The notes beneath the pieces were generated by a model, which was not told the origin of the DNA, made no database searches, and saw nothing but the letters and a program-made list of their open reading frames with translations. Of a stretch of 25,193 nt of DNA, positions 16,140 to 24,346 are shown in pieces. The stretch lies in assembly GCA_964617995.1 (NCBI GenBank), contig CAZTXD010000041.1:1-25193 (forward strand), in the 5' to 3' direction. Position 1 is the stretch's first letter, and each line of letters begins with the position of its first letter. Made by a program: the position numbers and the translations under genes. Source of the stretch: CAZTXD01 sp964617995 (GTDB lineage: Bacteria > Actinomycetota > Acidimicrobiia > Spongiisociales > ZC4RG35).

Positions 16140-16180
16140 CTTTGGGCAAGGTGGCGCTCTACCCCGAGCTACATAAGAGC
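16140..16180 (-). pseudogene. tRNA-Gly(GCC)-like 5' half
   Basis: On the minus strand the sequence starts GCTCTTATGTAGCTC, continues with a D arm (GCTC/GAGC, loop GGGGTA, shorter than normal), GCGCCACC and an anticodon GCC preceded by the expected T (complement of 16145-16147). After the anticodon only three bases of the stem are matched (CCT/AGG). No variable, T or acceptor part follows. This is the pattern of a truncated tRNA-Gly; chance similarity cannot be fully excluded. Confidence 0.4.
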
Positions 16181-16272
16181 TTCAACATCGCTACATGGCA
16201 GCCTCGAGCACATGATTTCGTCTCAGCGAGCAGGCCAAACGTCACCTTGCTGATCGTGCCCAACGCGGGGCA

Positions 16273-16616
16273 ATGAGCGCCACCGCCCTGCTCGAACGTC
16301 TCATCGTCGAAGGGGTAGGCACCCTGGATCATCCCGGGATCATTTACCGCGGTCCAGGCCACGCCGGAGAGCTGCCCTGGCGGGAGGCCCCGACGTGTGG
16401 GAGATTGTGGCAAGACTCCGCGAGCTACAAGGGAGTGAGGAAGACAGGATCGAGATCCTGGCCGCCGAGACCGAACTCCATCCACGCCAGATCCGGTCCG
16501 CACTGGAGTTCGCCGCTGCGCATACCGACGAGGTCGAAACTCATATCGCTCGCAACGAGGAAGCGATTGATGCCGGACGAGAAGCCACCGAACGTCGCCG
16601 TTCGCTTCTCGGGTGA
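16273..16616 (+). pseudogene. DUF433-like antitoxin gene, frameshifted
   Basis: Two frames together spell one antitoxin-like protein. The first, from ATG 16273, reads LLERLIVEGVGTLDHPGII and ends its sense around GPG (16351-16359). The second, open from about 16362, gives RRAALAGGPDVWEIVARLREL and then HPRQIRSALEFAAAHTDEVE. The second part has the DUF433 pattern GG-P-VWEIV followed by a helix and an acidic end. A single missing base near 16357-16362 would join them without loss. The neighbouring 5.8-kb gene is free of frameshifts, which speaks against poor sequence quality. It overlaps the toxin gene start by four bases (GTGA), typical of a toxin-antitoxin operon. Confidence 0.6.
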
Positions 16617-16941
16617 GATTCCTCCTCGACGAGATGTTCCCTGCCGAAGCTGCCCAACAACTGCGGGACGAGTTCGGCGATGACGCAGTGCACGTAGGCG
16701 AGGTCGGGCTGGCGGGCGTGGCGGATGCCGAAGTCGGCAACACCGCGCGAGCCGAGAAACGGGCCGTGGTCACAGAGAACGTGGCCGACTTCGCCGCGGA
16801 GCCGGACCTCGTACTGGTGTGCATCCTCAAACGAAACCTGCCCCCTTGGGGCGCTCAGGCTCATGCTTTTTGGCCACCCTGCTCGACCGTTGGGCAACCG
16901 ATAACCCACGCCCCTACATCGGTCAGCATTGGCCGACGTAG
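16613..16941 (+). pseudogene. DUF5615-like (PIN-like) toxin gene, frameshifted
   Basis: From GTG 16613 the product begins VRFLLDEMFPAEAAQQL and later has KRAVVTENVADFA, the two conserved acidic segments of DUF5615 PIN-like proteins, predicted ribonuclease-type toxins. After NLPPWGAQAHAF the frame leaves the family. Moving one base at the T5 run (16866-16870) restores LATLLDRWATDNPRPYIGQHWPT and a stop at 16941. The restored product would have about 109 residues, the usual length. In the unshifted frame translation would run on to 17041 with unrelated sequence. One lost T explains the break. Both members of the module are therefore broken by single deletions. Confidence 0.65.
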
Positions 16942-16999
16942 GGCGTCCAAGTTGACTGCCAGTCCAAACGCTGAACCAGCCAGTCACGTTTCGTCGTCT

Positions 17000-19900
17000 T
17001 CACCGCGGCCATGCCTTCAAGGGCTGGGAGGACGTGGGTAGGACGGCGTTACGTGACCGCAAGGAAACGGTGTACAAGTTCGGCACCGAGATCGATTCGC
17101 ATTGGGTGGGGTCCAGGTAGCGGAGGCACTCGTCGTCGGTGAGGTCCCGGGTCACCCGGCTCTCAGCGAATTCGATGAGCTCATCGGTGTCGAGGGGCAA
17201 CCTACGCCCGATCAGGCCACCAAGCTCCGATTGGTCGACGTAGTAGAGGTAGTTGCCGTCGGGACTGAACCCTGCTGTACCCGTGTCCATCGGCACGTCG
17301 AGGATGTGCTGGTCGGTGTGGATGTCCCAGAGACGAACAAAGTCCAGGGATCCGGTAGCGAGCACCCCGTTGGCGTCGAGGTCCACCGATGTCATCATCC
17401 CGGCATCAACGACCCGGGCGAACACCACGGCGTCCTTGGGTGGTAACCCGTTCGCCACCTCTACCAGATCGAAGACGAGGGCTCCCCCTTCAAAGGTCAC
17501 CGTAGCCAGATAACGCCCGGTGGGATCGAAGGCGACACTGGTGGCGAGAGTCGTGAGTTGTGGGGCAGCCTCGGCATCCTCGTAGTAAGAAGACAGCAAG
17601 TCAACCGGTTCGTCGCTGGTGAGGTCGTATAACTCCAAGCCACGGACCGTCACCGCGAGAAACCGATCCTGTTCGAAGACACCACCGGGGTTAAATGCCG
17701 CTCCCGGCCATCCAGGACCCAAGTTACGGGGGCCGAGGTCGAAGAGCTCGTCACCGGTAACAACATCGATCACCCGGCTCCACAACTCGACGTCCGGAGC
17801 TGGATCGGTTCTACACCGTTCCACCCCGTCGAGAACCAGGGCAGAACCATCATGACTGAACGTCTTGGGAGCGGTGCAGGCAGGGAGCCGGGTGACGATG
17901 TCACCGGTGGTCAGGTCACGGACCGAGGCCTCCCCGGCCGAATCGACATATGACACCAAACGCCAGTCGGGACTCACATACGCTCCCGGGACGAACGAGA
18001 TGTCCCCTTCGAAGTGCCCGATCATCTCCCCGGTCTCGAGGTCGTAACGCTCGAGGGCTCCGGTCACGGCGACCGCCGCTTCGTCCCTCTCCGGGAAGAA
18101 CTGCATCCCGAAGACACCTACCGTCGTCCCAAGTTCGGCCCCGCGTTCGGTGGCAAACACACCAACGGGTCCGGAGGGGGTCATGTCCCAGACCCGTGTC
18201 TCGCCATCGCCGGAGACCGATACCAGACGTTCCCCACCCGGGTAGAAGACGAGATCTTCCAAGGGGCTGATGTGCCCGGTGAGCGTGGCTGTCACCGACC
18301 CGTCGTCGGGATCATGAAAGTTCACCGTCCCCTCGGCGCCTCCAGACACCATCGCCCCGGTCTCCGGGCTGATCTGCACAACTGGAGAAGCGGGAACCGA
18401 AACCGACCACAGCAGCATCCGGGTCTCGAGGTCCCACAGCTCCACCAGGTCGGTATTGGTGAAACCGACGAGGAGCAGGTTCCGCACCGGATCGACACTT
18501 AGACCCTCTGGATCCCCAGAAGTTGGCTCCCCTATGAGCGCAGCGATCTCCTCGCCGGAAACGACGTCATAGAGGACCACCCGTCGCCCATCGAGGTCGG
18601 TGACCGCAAGAGTCTCTTCGTCGACAAAGACGACGCCGATTCCACCGTTTTCAACCCTCAGCACCTCCTCACCTGTGGCTATCTCCCATACGCTGGCCTT
18701 GGTGGCCGGACCACCAGCGACCGGGATGGTTGCCCCGGCCAGTAGCCTCCCATCGGGACTCCAGGCAACCCTACCGACCGCGTCGTTCCCGAGACGACCC
18801 ACCTCCTCCCCGGTTGCAGGGTCGAAGAGCCCGACATGGCCCCCGGGTGTGCCCTCCTCGATTGCCTGCACGTAAGCCACTGCCAGGACACTGCCATCAG
18901 CGCTGAAGGCGACATCCGCCACGTCATGGCCTATCTCGCCAGGCAACGTTCGTACCAGCTCTCCACCGACGACACTCCTGACCACGACGGCATCGCTGAC
19001 ATCGGTTGGCGATGACTCGACGGCCGATGGTCGAGCAGATGCGGCCAATAGAGAGCCGTCGGGACTCACTGCCACTCTGTTGAAAGCACCGTCGAGACGG
19101 ACCTCGAGACGCGAGGACAGGGTCGACTGGTGGAGCGCCACGATCGTCTCCGGTAAGAGCAGCTCACCTACATCGCGGGAGACATAGGCGGACTCCAGGG
19201 CGAGGAGGACGGCCAACTCAGGATCATGAGCCAGAGCCAGGGTGGCATCCCCGGCGAGACGCCGAGCATTGGCTGTGCGAGCCTCGGCGGTGGCGCGCTC
19301 CGCCTGCACGGCGGCAATGATCCCCAGGGTGGTGGCGACAACAACGGCAGCGGCGAGGATTCCGGTGAGGGTGCGACGACGACGGCGACGCTCCGTCCGC
19401 TGGGCTTGGTCCTGCTCCAGGGAGGCCCGGTAGTAGGTGGTCTCGTCGGGCGTGAGAGAGGTGGTCTCGAACCACCCGGTGAACGGAGCGAGACGGTTGC
19501 CGGTCAGCAGGTAGTCATCGTGGCGCTGGTTGGTCTCCCATTCGGACAGAGCGGCCCGGAAGCGTCGCCCCAGGATGAGAGCGTCGCGCTGATCGTCGAT
19601 CCATCCCCGGAGACGGGGCCATTCCCGCAAGATGGCCTCGTGGGCTACCTCGACGGTGGGTCCCCTGGTCACGGGATCGCGGTCGGCGAGAAGGAGCCTC
19701 TGTGCTGTGAAGCTATCGAGGACAGTGTCGAGATCGGGTCGGGGAATCTCGAGCGATTCGAGCTCGCTGCGGCGGACCCTTCGCCGCGTGTCGTCGCTGT
19801 TTTCGTCCACGGTGACCAGACGAAGCATCACCTGGCGGGCGGCTCGCTGCTGGGCGGGTGTGAGCCGGCCGACTACGGATTCGGCCCGTGTGACCAGAGC

Positions 19901-22825
19901 ACCCGGGACACCGCCGATCCGTCCATAATCGTCGCCTGTGATCAGATCCCCTGTCCTGCGCTCGACCAGCTCGGTCAGGGCGTATTGGAGCAGGGGAAGA
20001 CCTCCCGGCTGATCCACGACATCCTCGGTGATTCGATGGGGAAGCCTCGGCTCCCATCTCAGACCGACCGTCTGGGCGGGTGAGGTGATCATCTCCAAGA
20101 GTTCGTCGCGGGTGGGAGGGAGAACCGTGACCAAACCGTCACGGACCAGTCGCCCCAGCCGCTCCTCTTCCAGGGGCTTGTCGTAGAAGTCGGCTCGTAG
20201 GGTGGCTACCACCCGTACCCGGCTTCTCTCATCCTCAACGGCGGAAACCAACAGCTCGACGAAGCGCTCCCGCTCGGCAGGATCATCGACCAGGGTGAAC
20301 AATTCCTCGAGCTGGTCGACCACCAACAACACTTCGGAGTCCTCATCACCTCTCAACACGTCCAGAACCAGCGGCATGTGTTCGAAGTCGGTGGCGTCGA
20401 CAGGCTGGTCGGATACTTGCTCGAGTGCCTCCGCGAGCGCGTCGAGGGGCTGGGGTCCGGGAGTGAGGACCGTGGTGTACCAGGTGTCAGAGCCAGTGAT
20501 GGCCCCATCGGATAGTGCGGGCAAGAGTCCGGCTCGGACCGCCGATGACTTGCCCGATCCCGAGGGCCCGACCACGGTGACAAACCGGTGCTCTCCGACG
20601 GCGGCCACCAATGCTGCAACCAGATCGGTCCGTCCGTAGTAGTCGACGGCATCACCTTCGTCGAAAGCCCGCAACCCTTTGTACGGGTTACGCGTCACCA
20701 CCGGCCGGACCGTCTCGGCGGGCTCGACACCCAACACTTCGTCGACAGCGGACAGAAGCTCGACTGCCGTCTGATATCGGTCATAAGGATTGGGGGCAGT
20801 GGCCCGGGAGAGGACAACATCCAACTCCGGGGATCCCCCCAACAGCGTGCCCGCCAACGCTCCCAACGAGTAGAGATCCGATGCCGGCGTGGGACCGGTC
20901 TCCGGCTCCTCGGGCGCCCGGAACTCGGGAGCCGAGGACACCGAGGCCACGATCTGGGCGTCCAACAGTCTCGCCGCGATCCCGAAATCGGAAAGGTAGG
21001 CGTTACCGGCTGCGTCGAGCAGCACATTCGCCGGCTTCACATCACCATGAGACAAGCCCTGGGAGTGGGCATGATCCAACGCCGCGCCGATTTGAGCCAG
21101 GACGCGCCGGGCCATGGATTGGTCAACCGTCCCGGCCGCCAGTGCAGAGCCGAGGGAACCGCCCGGCATCAGCCCCAACACCAGATAGGCAATGTCCGGA
21201 TCACGCCAAAAATCGATCAAAGGGACAATGTGAGGATGAGCCAGCCGGGCGACGGTCCGTGCCTCCGCCTCGAAACGACGCACAAAAGCCGGATCAGAAG
21301 CGAACTCGGGACGGATCACCTTCACCGCCACCTCCCGGCCCACCGACGGCTGATACGCCCGCCACACCACGCCGAAGGCCCCCTGACCGATTCGTTCTCT
21401 CACCTCATACCCCGGCAACGACACCATCGACACCCGCTCGTCCAGAGCAGTGTCCGCATCGAGCCGCAGATCGGGGAAGTCGGCGGGCAGACCGACGAAA
21501 ACCAGTTGCGACACCCGCTCCGGAGTGGCCACACCCCGCAATCGATACTCCCCCAACTGACGCACCTGCAGCCCTGCCGACGCCGCCGCTGCAAGCTCTG
21601 TCTGGGTCGCGGACGAGATCAGCACCTGACCGCCATGAGCCAAGGAGCACAAGCGCGCCGCCCGGTTCACCGGGGGACCGTAGAAGTCTCCGCCCCGCGC
21701 CTCGGCCTCACCCAGGTCGATTCCCACACGCACCCGCAGCTCACCCACCTCGCCCCAATCCGCACCGGACATCTCTCGCAGCGCCGACTCCGCCGCGGTT
21801 GCCGCCGCTCCTGCGTCCGGAAGGGCGGCCAGAACCCCGTCCCCGGTGTGTTTGAAGACCCGACCACCCGCTGCCTCTATCGCCTGCCGCCAAATCCGGT
21901 CCTGTGCCGCCAACGCAGCCGCCATCGCCCGGGGAAGCCGGTCCCAAAGCCGCGTCGAGCCCTCGATGTCCGTTACCAGAAACGCCAAACGTTGCGTCAC
22001 CGCCCGTCCGATACCGTCCAACAGAGAGTCCTCTTGGGAGAGGATCGCCAGTTCCAGGTCCTGTAACTCCCGGGACGGGTTCAGCCCCAGCTCTTCGGAC
22101 AGATAGGACTCGGTCCGCTGGAAGGCGCGTAGTGCCTCGGCCTGACGCCCCGAGCGGTACAACGCCAGCATGTGCTGGGCCCGGAAACGCTCGCGGGTGG
22201 GATGCTCCTCCGCCAGCGCCTCCAACTCCGCCACCAGCTCTCCGTGACGGCCCGCGGCCAGCTCGGCGTCGATGCGTAACTCAACCGCCTCCAGCCGCAG
22301 CTCCTCGAGCCACCGGACCTCCTCCTCCAAACCGGGCACATCCACCAGGTCGGCGTAGGGCCTTCCCCTCCACCAACCGAGAGCTTGCCGCAACCGGGCC
22401 GCGGTCTCGACCTCATCCGTGACCACCCGGGCCCGGCACTCCTCCATTGCCGACACGAATCGGACGGAGTCGATGACATTGGTCTCAACGGTGAGCCGAT
22501 AACCGCCCTTTTCATACAGGAGGACGTCACCGAGACTGTGACGCAGGTTCGAGACATACGTCTGCAACGTCGACCTCGCCCCCGCCGTAGACTCCTCCCC
22601 CCAGACCCCTTCGATCAGTCGGTCCACAGAGACCAGACGAGGCGCCGCTGCCACCAGGACGGCGAGAAGCGCTCGCTGTCGTGGCCCACCCAGAGCCACC
22701 GACTCCCCTTCAACCACGACCTCTACCGGACCCAAGACCCGGATGTCCACAACCTGAACATACGCCGCTCTCCCGGCTGGGGTGGCCCCCGACCGGGCAT
22801 TGGCGGTGAACGGCGTATACGACAT
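17000..22825 (-). CDS. Giant SARP-cyclase-kinase-nSTAND-WD40 signalling protein
   Basis: One open frame of 1,941 residues joins five known modules. A SARP winged-helix domain (about 27-113, DIRVLGPVEV) is followed by BTAD (about 117-265). A class III nucleotidyl cyclase (about 279-440) has metal ligands Asp286 (FLVTDIEGST) and Asp329 (KHTGDG), Lys325, Asn387 and Arg391, so activity is plausible. A Ser/Thr kinase (about 473-697) has GQGAFG, Lys502, HGDVKPAN with Asp595, and DFG at 613-615; it lacks the usual Arg before the catalytic Asp (non-RD). An nSTAND-type ATPase (about 713-1140) has Walker A GPSGSGKS (753-760) and LLVVDQLEELF as Walker B. A membrane helix (about 1153-1174) precedes WD40 repeats to the end. 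ATG 22825 has AAGGA and AAAGGA upstream; a GTG at 22750 would start at the canonical SARP position. Confidence 0.93.
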   Translation of the reverse strand: MSYTPFTANARSGATPAGRAAYVQVVDIRVLGPVEVVVEGESVALGGPRQRALLAVLVAAAPRLVSVDRLIEGVWGEESTAGARSTLQTYVSNLRHSLGDVLLYEKGGYRLTVETNVIDSVRFVSAMEECRARVVTDEVETAARLRQALGWWRGRPYADLVDVPGLEEEVRWLEELRLEAVELRIDAELAAGRHGELVAELEALAEEHPTRERFRAQHMLALYRSGRQAEALRAFQRTESYLSEELGLNPSRELQDLELAILSQEDSLLDGIGRAVTQRLAFLVTDIEGSTRLWDRLPRAMAAALAAQDRIWRQAIEAAGGRVFKHTGDGVLAALPDAGAAATAAESALREMSGADWGEVGELRVRVGIDLGEAEARGGDFYGPPVNRAARLCSLAHGGQVLISSATQTELAAAASAGLQVRQLGEYRLRGVATPERVSQLVFVGLPADFPDLRLDADTALDERVSMVSLPGYEVRERIGQGAFGVVWRAYQPSVGREVAVKVIRPEFASDPAFVRRFEAEARTVARLAHPHIVPLIDFWRDPDIAYLVLGLMPGGSLGSALAAGTVDQSMARRVLAQIGAALDHAHSQGLSHGDVKPANVLLDAAGNAYLSDFGIAARLLDAQIVASVSSAPEFRAPEEPETGPTPASDLYSLGALAGTLLGGSPELDVVLSRATAPNPYDRYQTAVELLSAVDEVLGVEPAETVRPVVTRNPYKGLRAFDEGDAVDYYGRTDLVAALVAAVGEHRFVTVVGPSGSGKSSAVRAGLLPALSDGAITGSDTWYTTVLTPGPQPLDALAEALEQVSDQPVDATDFEHMPLVLDVLRGDEDSEVLLVVDQLEELFTLVDDPAERERFVELLVSAVEDERSRVRVVATLRADFYDKPLEEERLGRLVRDGLVTVLPPTRDELLEMITSPAQTVGLRWEPRLPHRITEDVVDQPGGLPLLQYALTELVERRTGDLITGDDYGRIGGVPGALVTRAESVVGRLTPAQQRAARQVMLRLVTVDENSDDTRRRVRRSELESLEIPRPDLDTVLDSFTAQRLLLADRDPVTRGPTVEVAHEAILREWPRLRGWIDDQRDALILGRRFRAALSEWETNQRHDDYLLTGNRLAPFTGWFETTSLTPDETTYYRASLEQDQAQRTERRRRRRTLTGILAAAVVVATTLGIIAAVQAERATAEARTANARRLAGDATLALAHDPELAVLLALESAYVSRDVGELLLPETIVALHQSTLSSRLEVRLDGAFNRVAVSPDGSLLAASARPSAVESSPTDVSDAVVVRSVVGGELVRTLPGEIGHDVADVAFSADGSVLAVAYVQAIEEGTPGGHVGLFDPATGEEVGRLGNDAVGRVAWSPDGRLLAGATIPVAGGPATKASVWEIATGEEVLRVENGGIGVVFVDEETLAVTDLDGRRVVLYDVVSGEEIAALIGEPTSGDPEGLSVDPVRNLLLVGFTNTDLVELWDLETRMLLWSVSVPASPVVQISPETGAMVSGGAEGTVNFHDPDDGSVTATLTGHISPLEDLVFYPGGERLVSVSGDGETRVWDMTPSGPVGVFATERGAELGTTVGVFGMQFFPERDEAAVAVTGALERYDLETGEMIGHFEGDISFVPGAYVSPDWRLVSYVDSAGEASVRDLTTGDIVTRLPACTAPKTFSHDGSALVLDGVERCRTDPAPDVELWSRVIDVVTGDELFDLGPRNLGPGWPGAAFNPGGVFEQDRFLAVTVRGLELYDLTSDEPVDLLSSYYEDAEAAPQLTTLATSVAFDPTGRYLATVTFEGGALVFDLVEVANGLPPKDAVVFARVVDAGMMTSVDLDANGVLATGSLDFVRLWDIHTDQHILDVPMDTGTAGFSPDGNYLYYVDQSELGGLIGRRLPLDTDELIEFAESRVTRDLTDDECLRYLDPTQCESISVPNLYTVSLRSRNAVLPTSSQPLKAWPR

Positions 22826-23091
22826 TGTCCTTTATCCTTCCGACCTCACCAGCGGTGACTACCGAGGTGACAACCCCAAGATCCTCGGGTGAGAGCACCT
22901 ACCGATCAGGTCGGCGTCCTGCCCCGCCCGTTATGGGCCCACGGCGATGCGGGCGTAGCTGGATTAGGTCCTCGCCGGTGCATCCGTCGTCGGTGCCGAC
23001 GCTGGCGCTAGCTGAGGCCACACCGACGACGAACAATTCGACCACGCAGTGGGAGGTATGGCCTGATCCATGTGCTACTCCGGTACTCGGC
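22826..23091. other. Intergenic region upstream of the giant regulator
   Basis: No credible gene seen. This 266-bp stretch must hold the promoter of the giant regulator. On the minus strand GTCACC occurs twice 12 bp apart (in GTCACCTCGGTAGTCACC) followed by an inverted match GGTGAGGTC close to the start codon, a possible operator. No clear -10 element could be assigned. Confidence 0.4.
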
Positions 23092-23604
23092 TCAGGGATG
23101 AGAGTGGATCTGGCCCGAGTAGGTGAGCGTGTTGAGCCCGGTCTCGAGGTCGACTGTGCCCTCAAACTCGAGAACACCTTGCAGACCTGAGAGCTCGCCG
23201 GTTCCTCCCTTGATCGCAAAACGCCCCGCGAACGTGGGAACACCGTCGATCTGTTCGCCTGTGTTGGTCGACGCGAGCTCGAGAACCCCTGACTTGCCGT
23301 CCACCGTGCACTCGCAGGTGACGGTGCCATGCCCATTGAAGCTCCCATTGGGATGGATCACTGCGGTGAAACTGTCCTCGGTGGTTCCGGTCAGAGTTCC
23401 GTTGAGCGTTCCCGTTGACGTCTGCTCGATAATGATGTTCGGACCCGCCATCCGAAGGTCGAAGCTGGTTATCGCGGTCTGGGCGCCGGTTCCGCTGGCG
23501 GCCGTCGGTGGCGATGCCATTGCCACTCCCACCGCTCCGACCAGTAAGACAATCGATGCCCCTATGGCCACCACGGTCCACTCTCTTTTCGTGTTTGACT
23601 TCAT
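23092..23604 (-). CDS. Secreted DUF3224-like protein
   Basis: The 170-residue protein starts with a signal peptide: MKSNTKREW, a hydrophobic stretch (about 10-29) and a likely cleavage site at AMASPP. The mature part is beta-rich and has the features of DUF3224 (an allene-oxide-cyclase-like barrel): SGTGAQTAITSFDLRMAGPN, a central GSFNGHGTVTCEC with two close Cys, and the ending GGTGELSGLQGVLEFEG followed by LTYSGQ. Function of the family is unknown. ATG 23604 has AAGGA 8 bases upstream. It lies upstream of, and on the same strand as, the giant regulator, with a 266-bp gap between them. Confidence 0.8.
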   Translation of the reverse strand: MKSNTKREWTVVAIGASIVLLVGAVGVAMASPPTAASGTGAQTAITSFDLRMAGPNIIIEQTSTGTLNGTLTGTTEDSFTAVIHPNGSFNGHGTVTCECTVDGKSGVLELASTNTGEQIDGVPTFAGRFAIKGGTGELSGLQGVLEFEGTVDLETGLNTLTYSGQIHSHP

Positions 23605-23925
23605 TCTTGATTCCTTCGTCTCGTCTCCTCGTATTCACCCTGAGGAGGACGTCTTCGTGTGTCAGCCCCTCGCTTCCTGAGTAGGGACTCATGATCGATC
23701 CCCGATATGTTTCGCCTCCTTCCTCCTGCAGCGAACGTGCCGCCGCCCTGACGAAGGTGGCGAACACCGCTCCAAGAACGCTCCAAACCGAAACACCGGT
23801 AGATGCCGGCCACCATCTAGCCGCCGTTGGAGAGCAGAACCTCCAGGTTGTATTACGTCATCGACATTCGCTCCGAACGCAACCGGGCAACGCAGAGTGC
23901 CGGTGATCCTCACTTGCACAGGTTC

Positions 23926-23962
23926 TTGACCAAACCTGGACCACTTATTGACCAAACCTGGA
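23926..23962 (+). repeat. 15-bp direct repeat at 22-bp period (possible operator)
   Basis: TTGACCAAACCTGGA occurs exactly at 23926-23940 and 23948-23962. The 22-bp period is about two helical turns, as expected for tandem regulator binding. The first copy also completes an inverted pair CAGGTT (23919-23924) and AACCTG (23933-23938). Confidence 0.8.
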
Positions 23963-23976
23963 GGGCTCGGTTCGAT
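23948..23976 (+). promoter_or_regulatory. Possible promoter inside the repeat
   Basis: TTGACC (23948-23953) lies 17 bases from TTCGAT (23971-23976), giving a weak -35/-10 pair with ideal spacing, about 50 bp ahead of the small gene at 24028. The -10 match is poor, so this is tentative. If true, the direct repeat overlaps the -35 site and binding there would control it. Confidence 0.3.
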
Positions 23977-24027
23977 CGTCACACCCGGACCGAGACACGT
24001 CGGTCATGGAATGCGAAAGGAAACACG

Positions 24028-24243
24028 ATGCTGTATTACAGATCGGCTGCAGCCCTGCAGAAGGAGAAGCTCCGTCAGGCGGCGGGACCAGCTGGCAGGT
24101 CTCGCGGAGTTGACGACAGCCGCCACCGGACGCCGCCGCTGATTGTCGCCCCGCTGAACCGCCACCTGATCAACTCCGTCGCTGGGCTGCGGAGTGTGTT
24201 GAGCGGACCAATCCGGAGAACGAGCTGGAGTCAAACAAGATGA
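24028..24243 (+). CDS. Small basic protein, possible gene
   Basis: ATG 24028 is preceded by AAAGGAAA at good spacing. The frame gives 71 residues, MLYYRSAAALQKEKLRQAA and then a basic stretch rich in Arg. Short actinobacterial proteins starting MLYY with a charged helix exist, which favours the start. Codons in the later part end mostly in G or C, which supports the frame. However, other frames also read plausibly: RRDQLAGLAELTTAATG from about 24082 and RRWAAECVERTNPENELE from about 24187. A frameshifted or decayed gene is therefore possible. Function is unknown. Confidence 0.35.
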   Translation: MLYYRSAAALQKEKLRQAAGPAGRSRGVDDSRHRTPPLIVAPLNRHLINSVAGLRSVLSGPIRRTSWSQTR

Positions 24244-24346
24244 GACGGAACCAACGCTCGGGATCGACGACTGCCCTGCTTCCCGGGAAAACCTCACATC
24301 CGGTCGGGTTCGCCCTTTGAGGCATTCCGACGTCGGGTTTCGTCAG

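Larger units (their letters stand above)
23605..24027. other. Regulatory intergenic region with repeats
   Basis: No credible gene seen. It contains a small palindrome AACCT-CC-AGGTT (23838-23849) and a 15-bp direct repeat (23926-23962). Both share the AACCTGG/CCAGGTT core. Divergent promoters for the DUF3224-like gene and the small gene at 24028 must lie here. Confidence 0.5.

Noticed and set aside
16081..16180. A CRISPR array or intact tRNA cluster in the maeB downstream gap
   Set aside because: No regularly spaced repeats occur, and neither tRNA-like piece forms a full cloverleaf by hand folding.
16956..17120. A 54-codon plus-strand frame (GHAFKGWEDVGRT, LRDRKETVYKFGTE) that looks like a gene fragment
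   Set aside because: Most of it is antisense to the 3' end of the giant regulator, in a frame that shares the same third codon positions. Its G/C-ending codons are therefore explained by the real gene, and no family was recognised.
20588..22066. 492-codon plus-strand open frame
   Set aside because: Antisense to the kinase and cyclase modules of the giant regulator; rich in Arg, Pro and His as expected of a shadow.
23162..23767. A 201-codon minus-strand frame overlapping the DUF3224-like gene
   Set aside because: It runs in a different frame across a gene with a clear signal peptide, ribosome binding site and domain pattern; after about 23604 it is a shadow.
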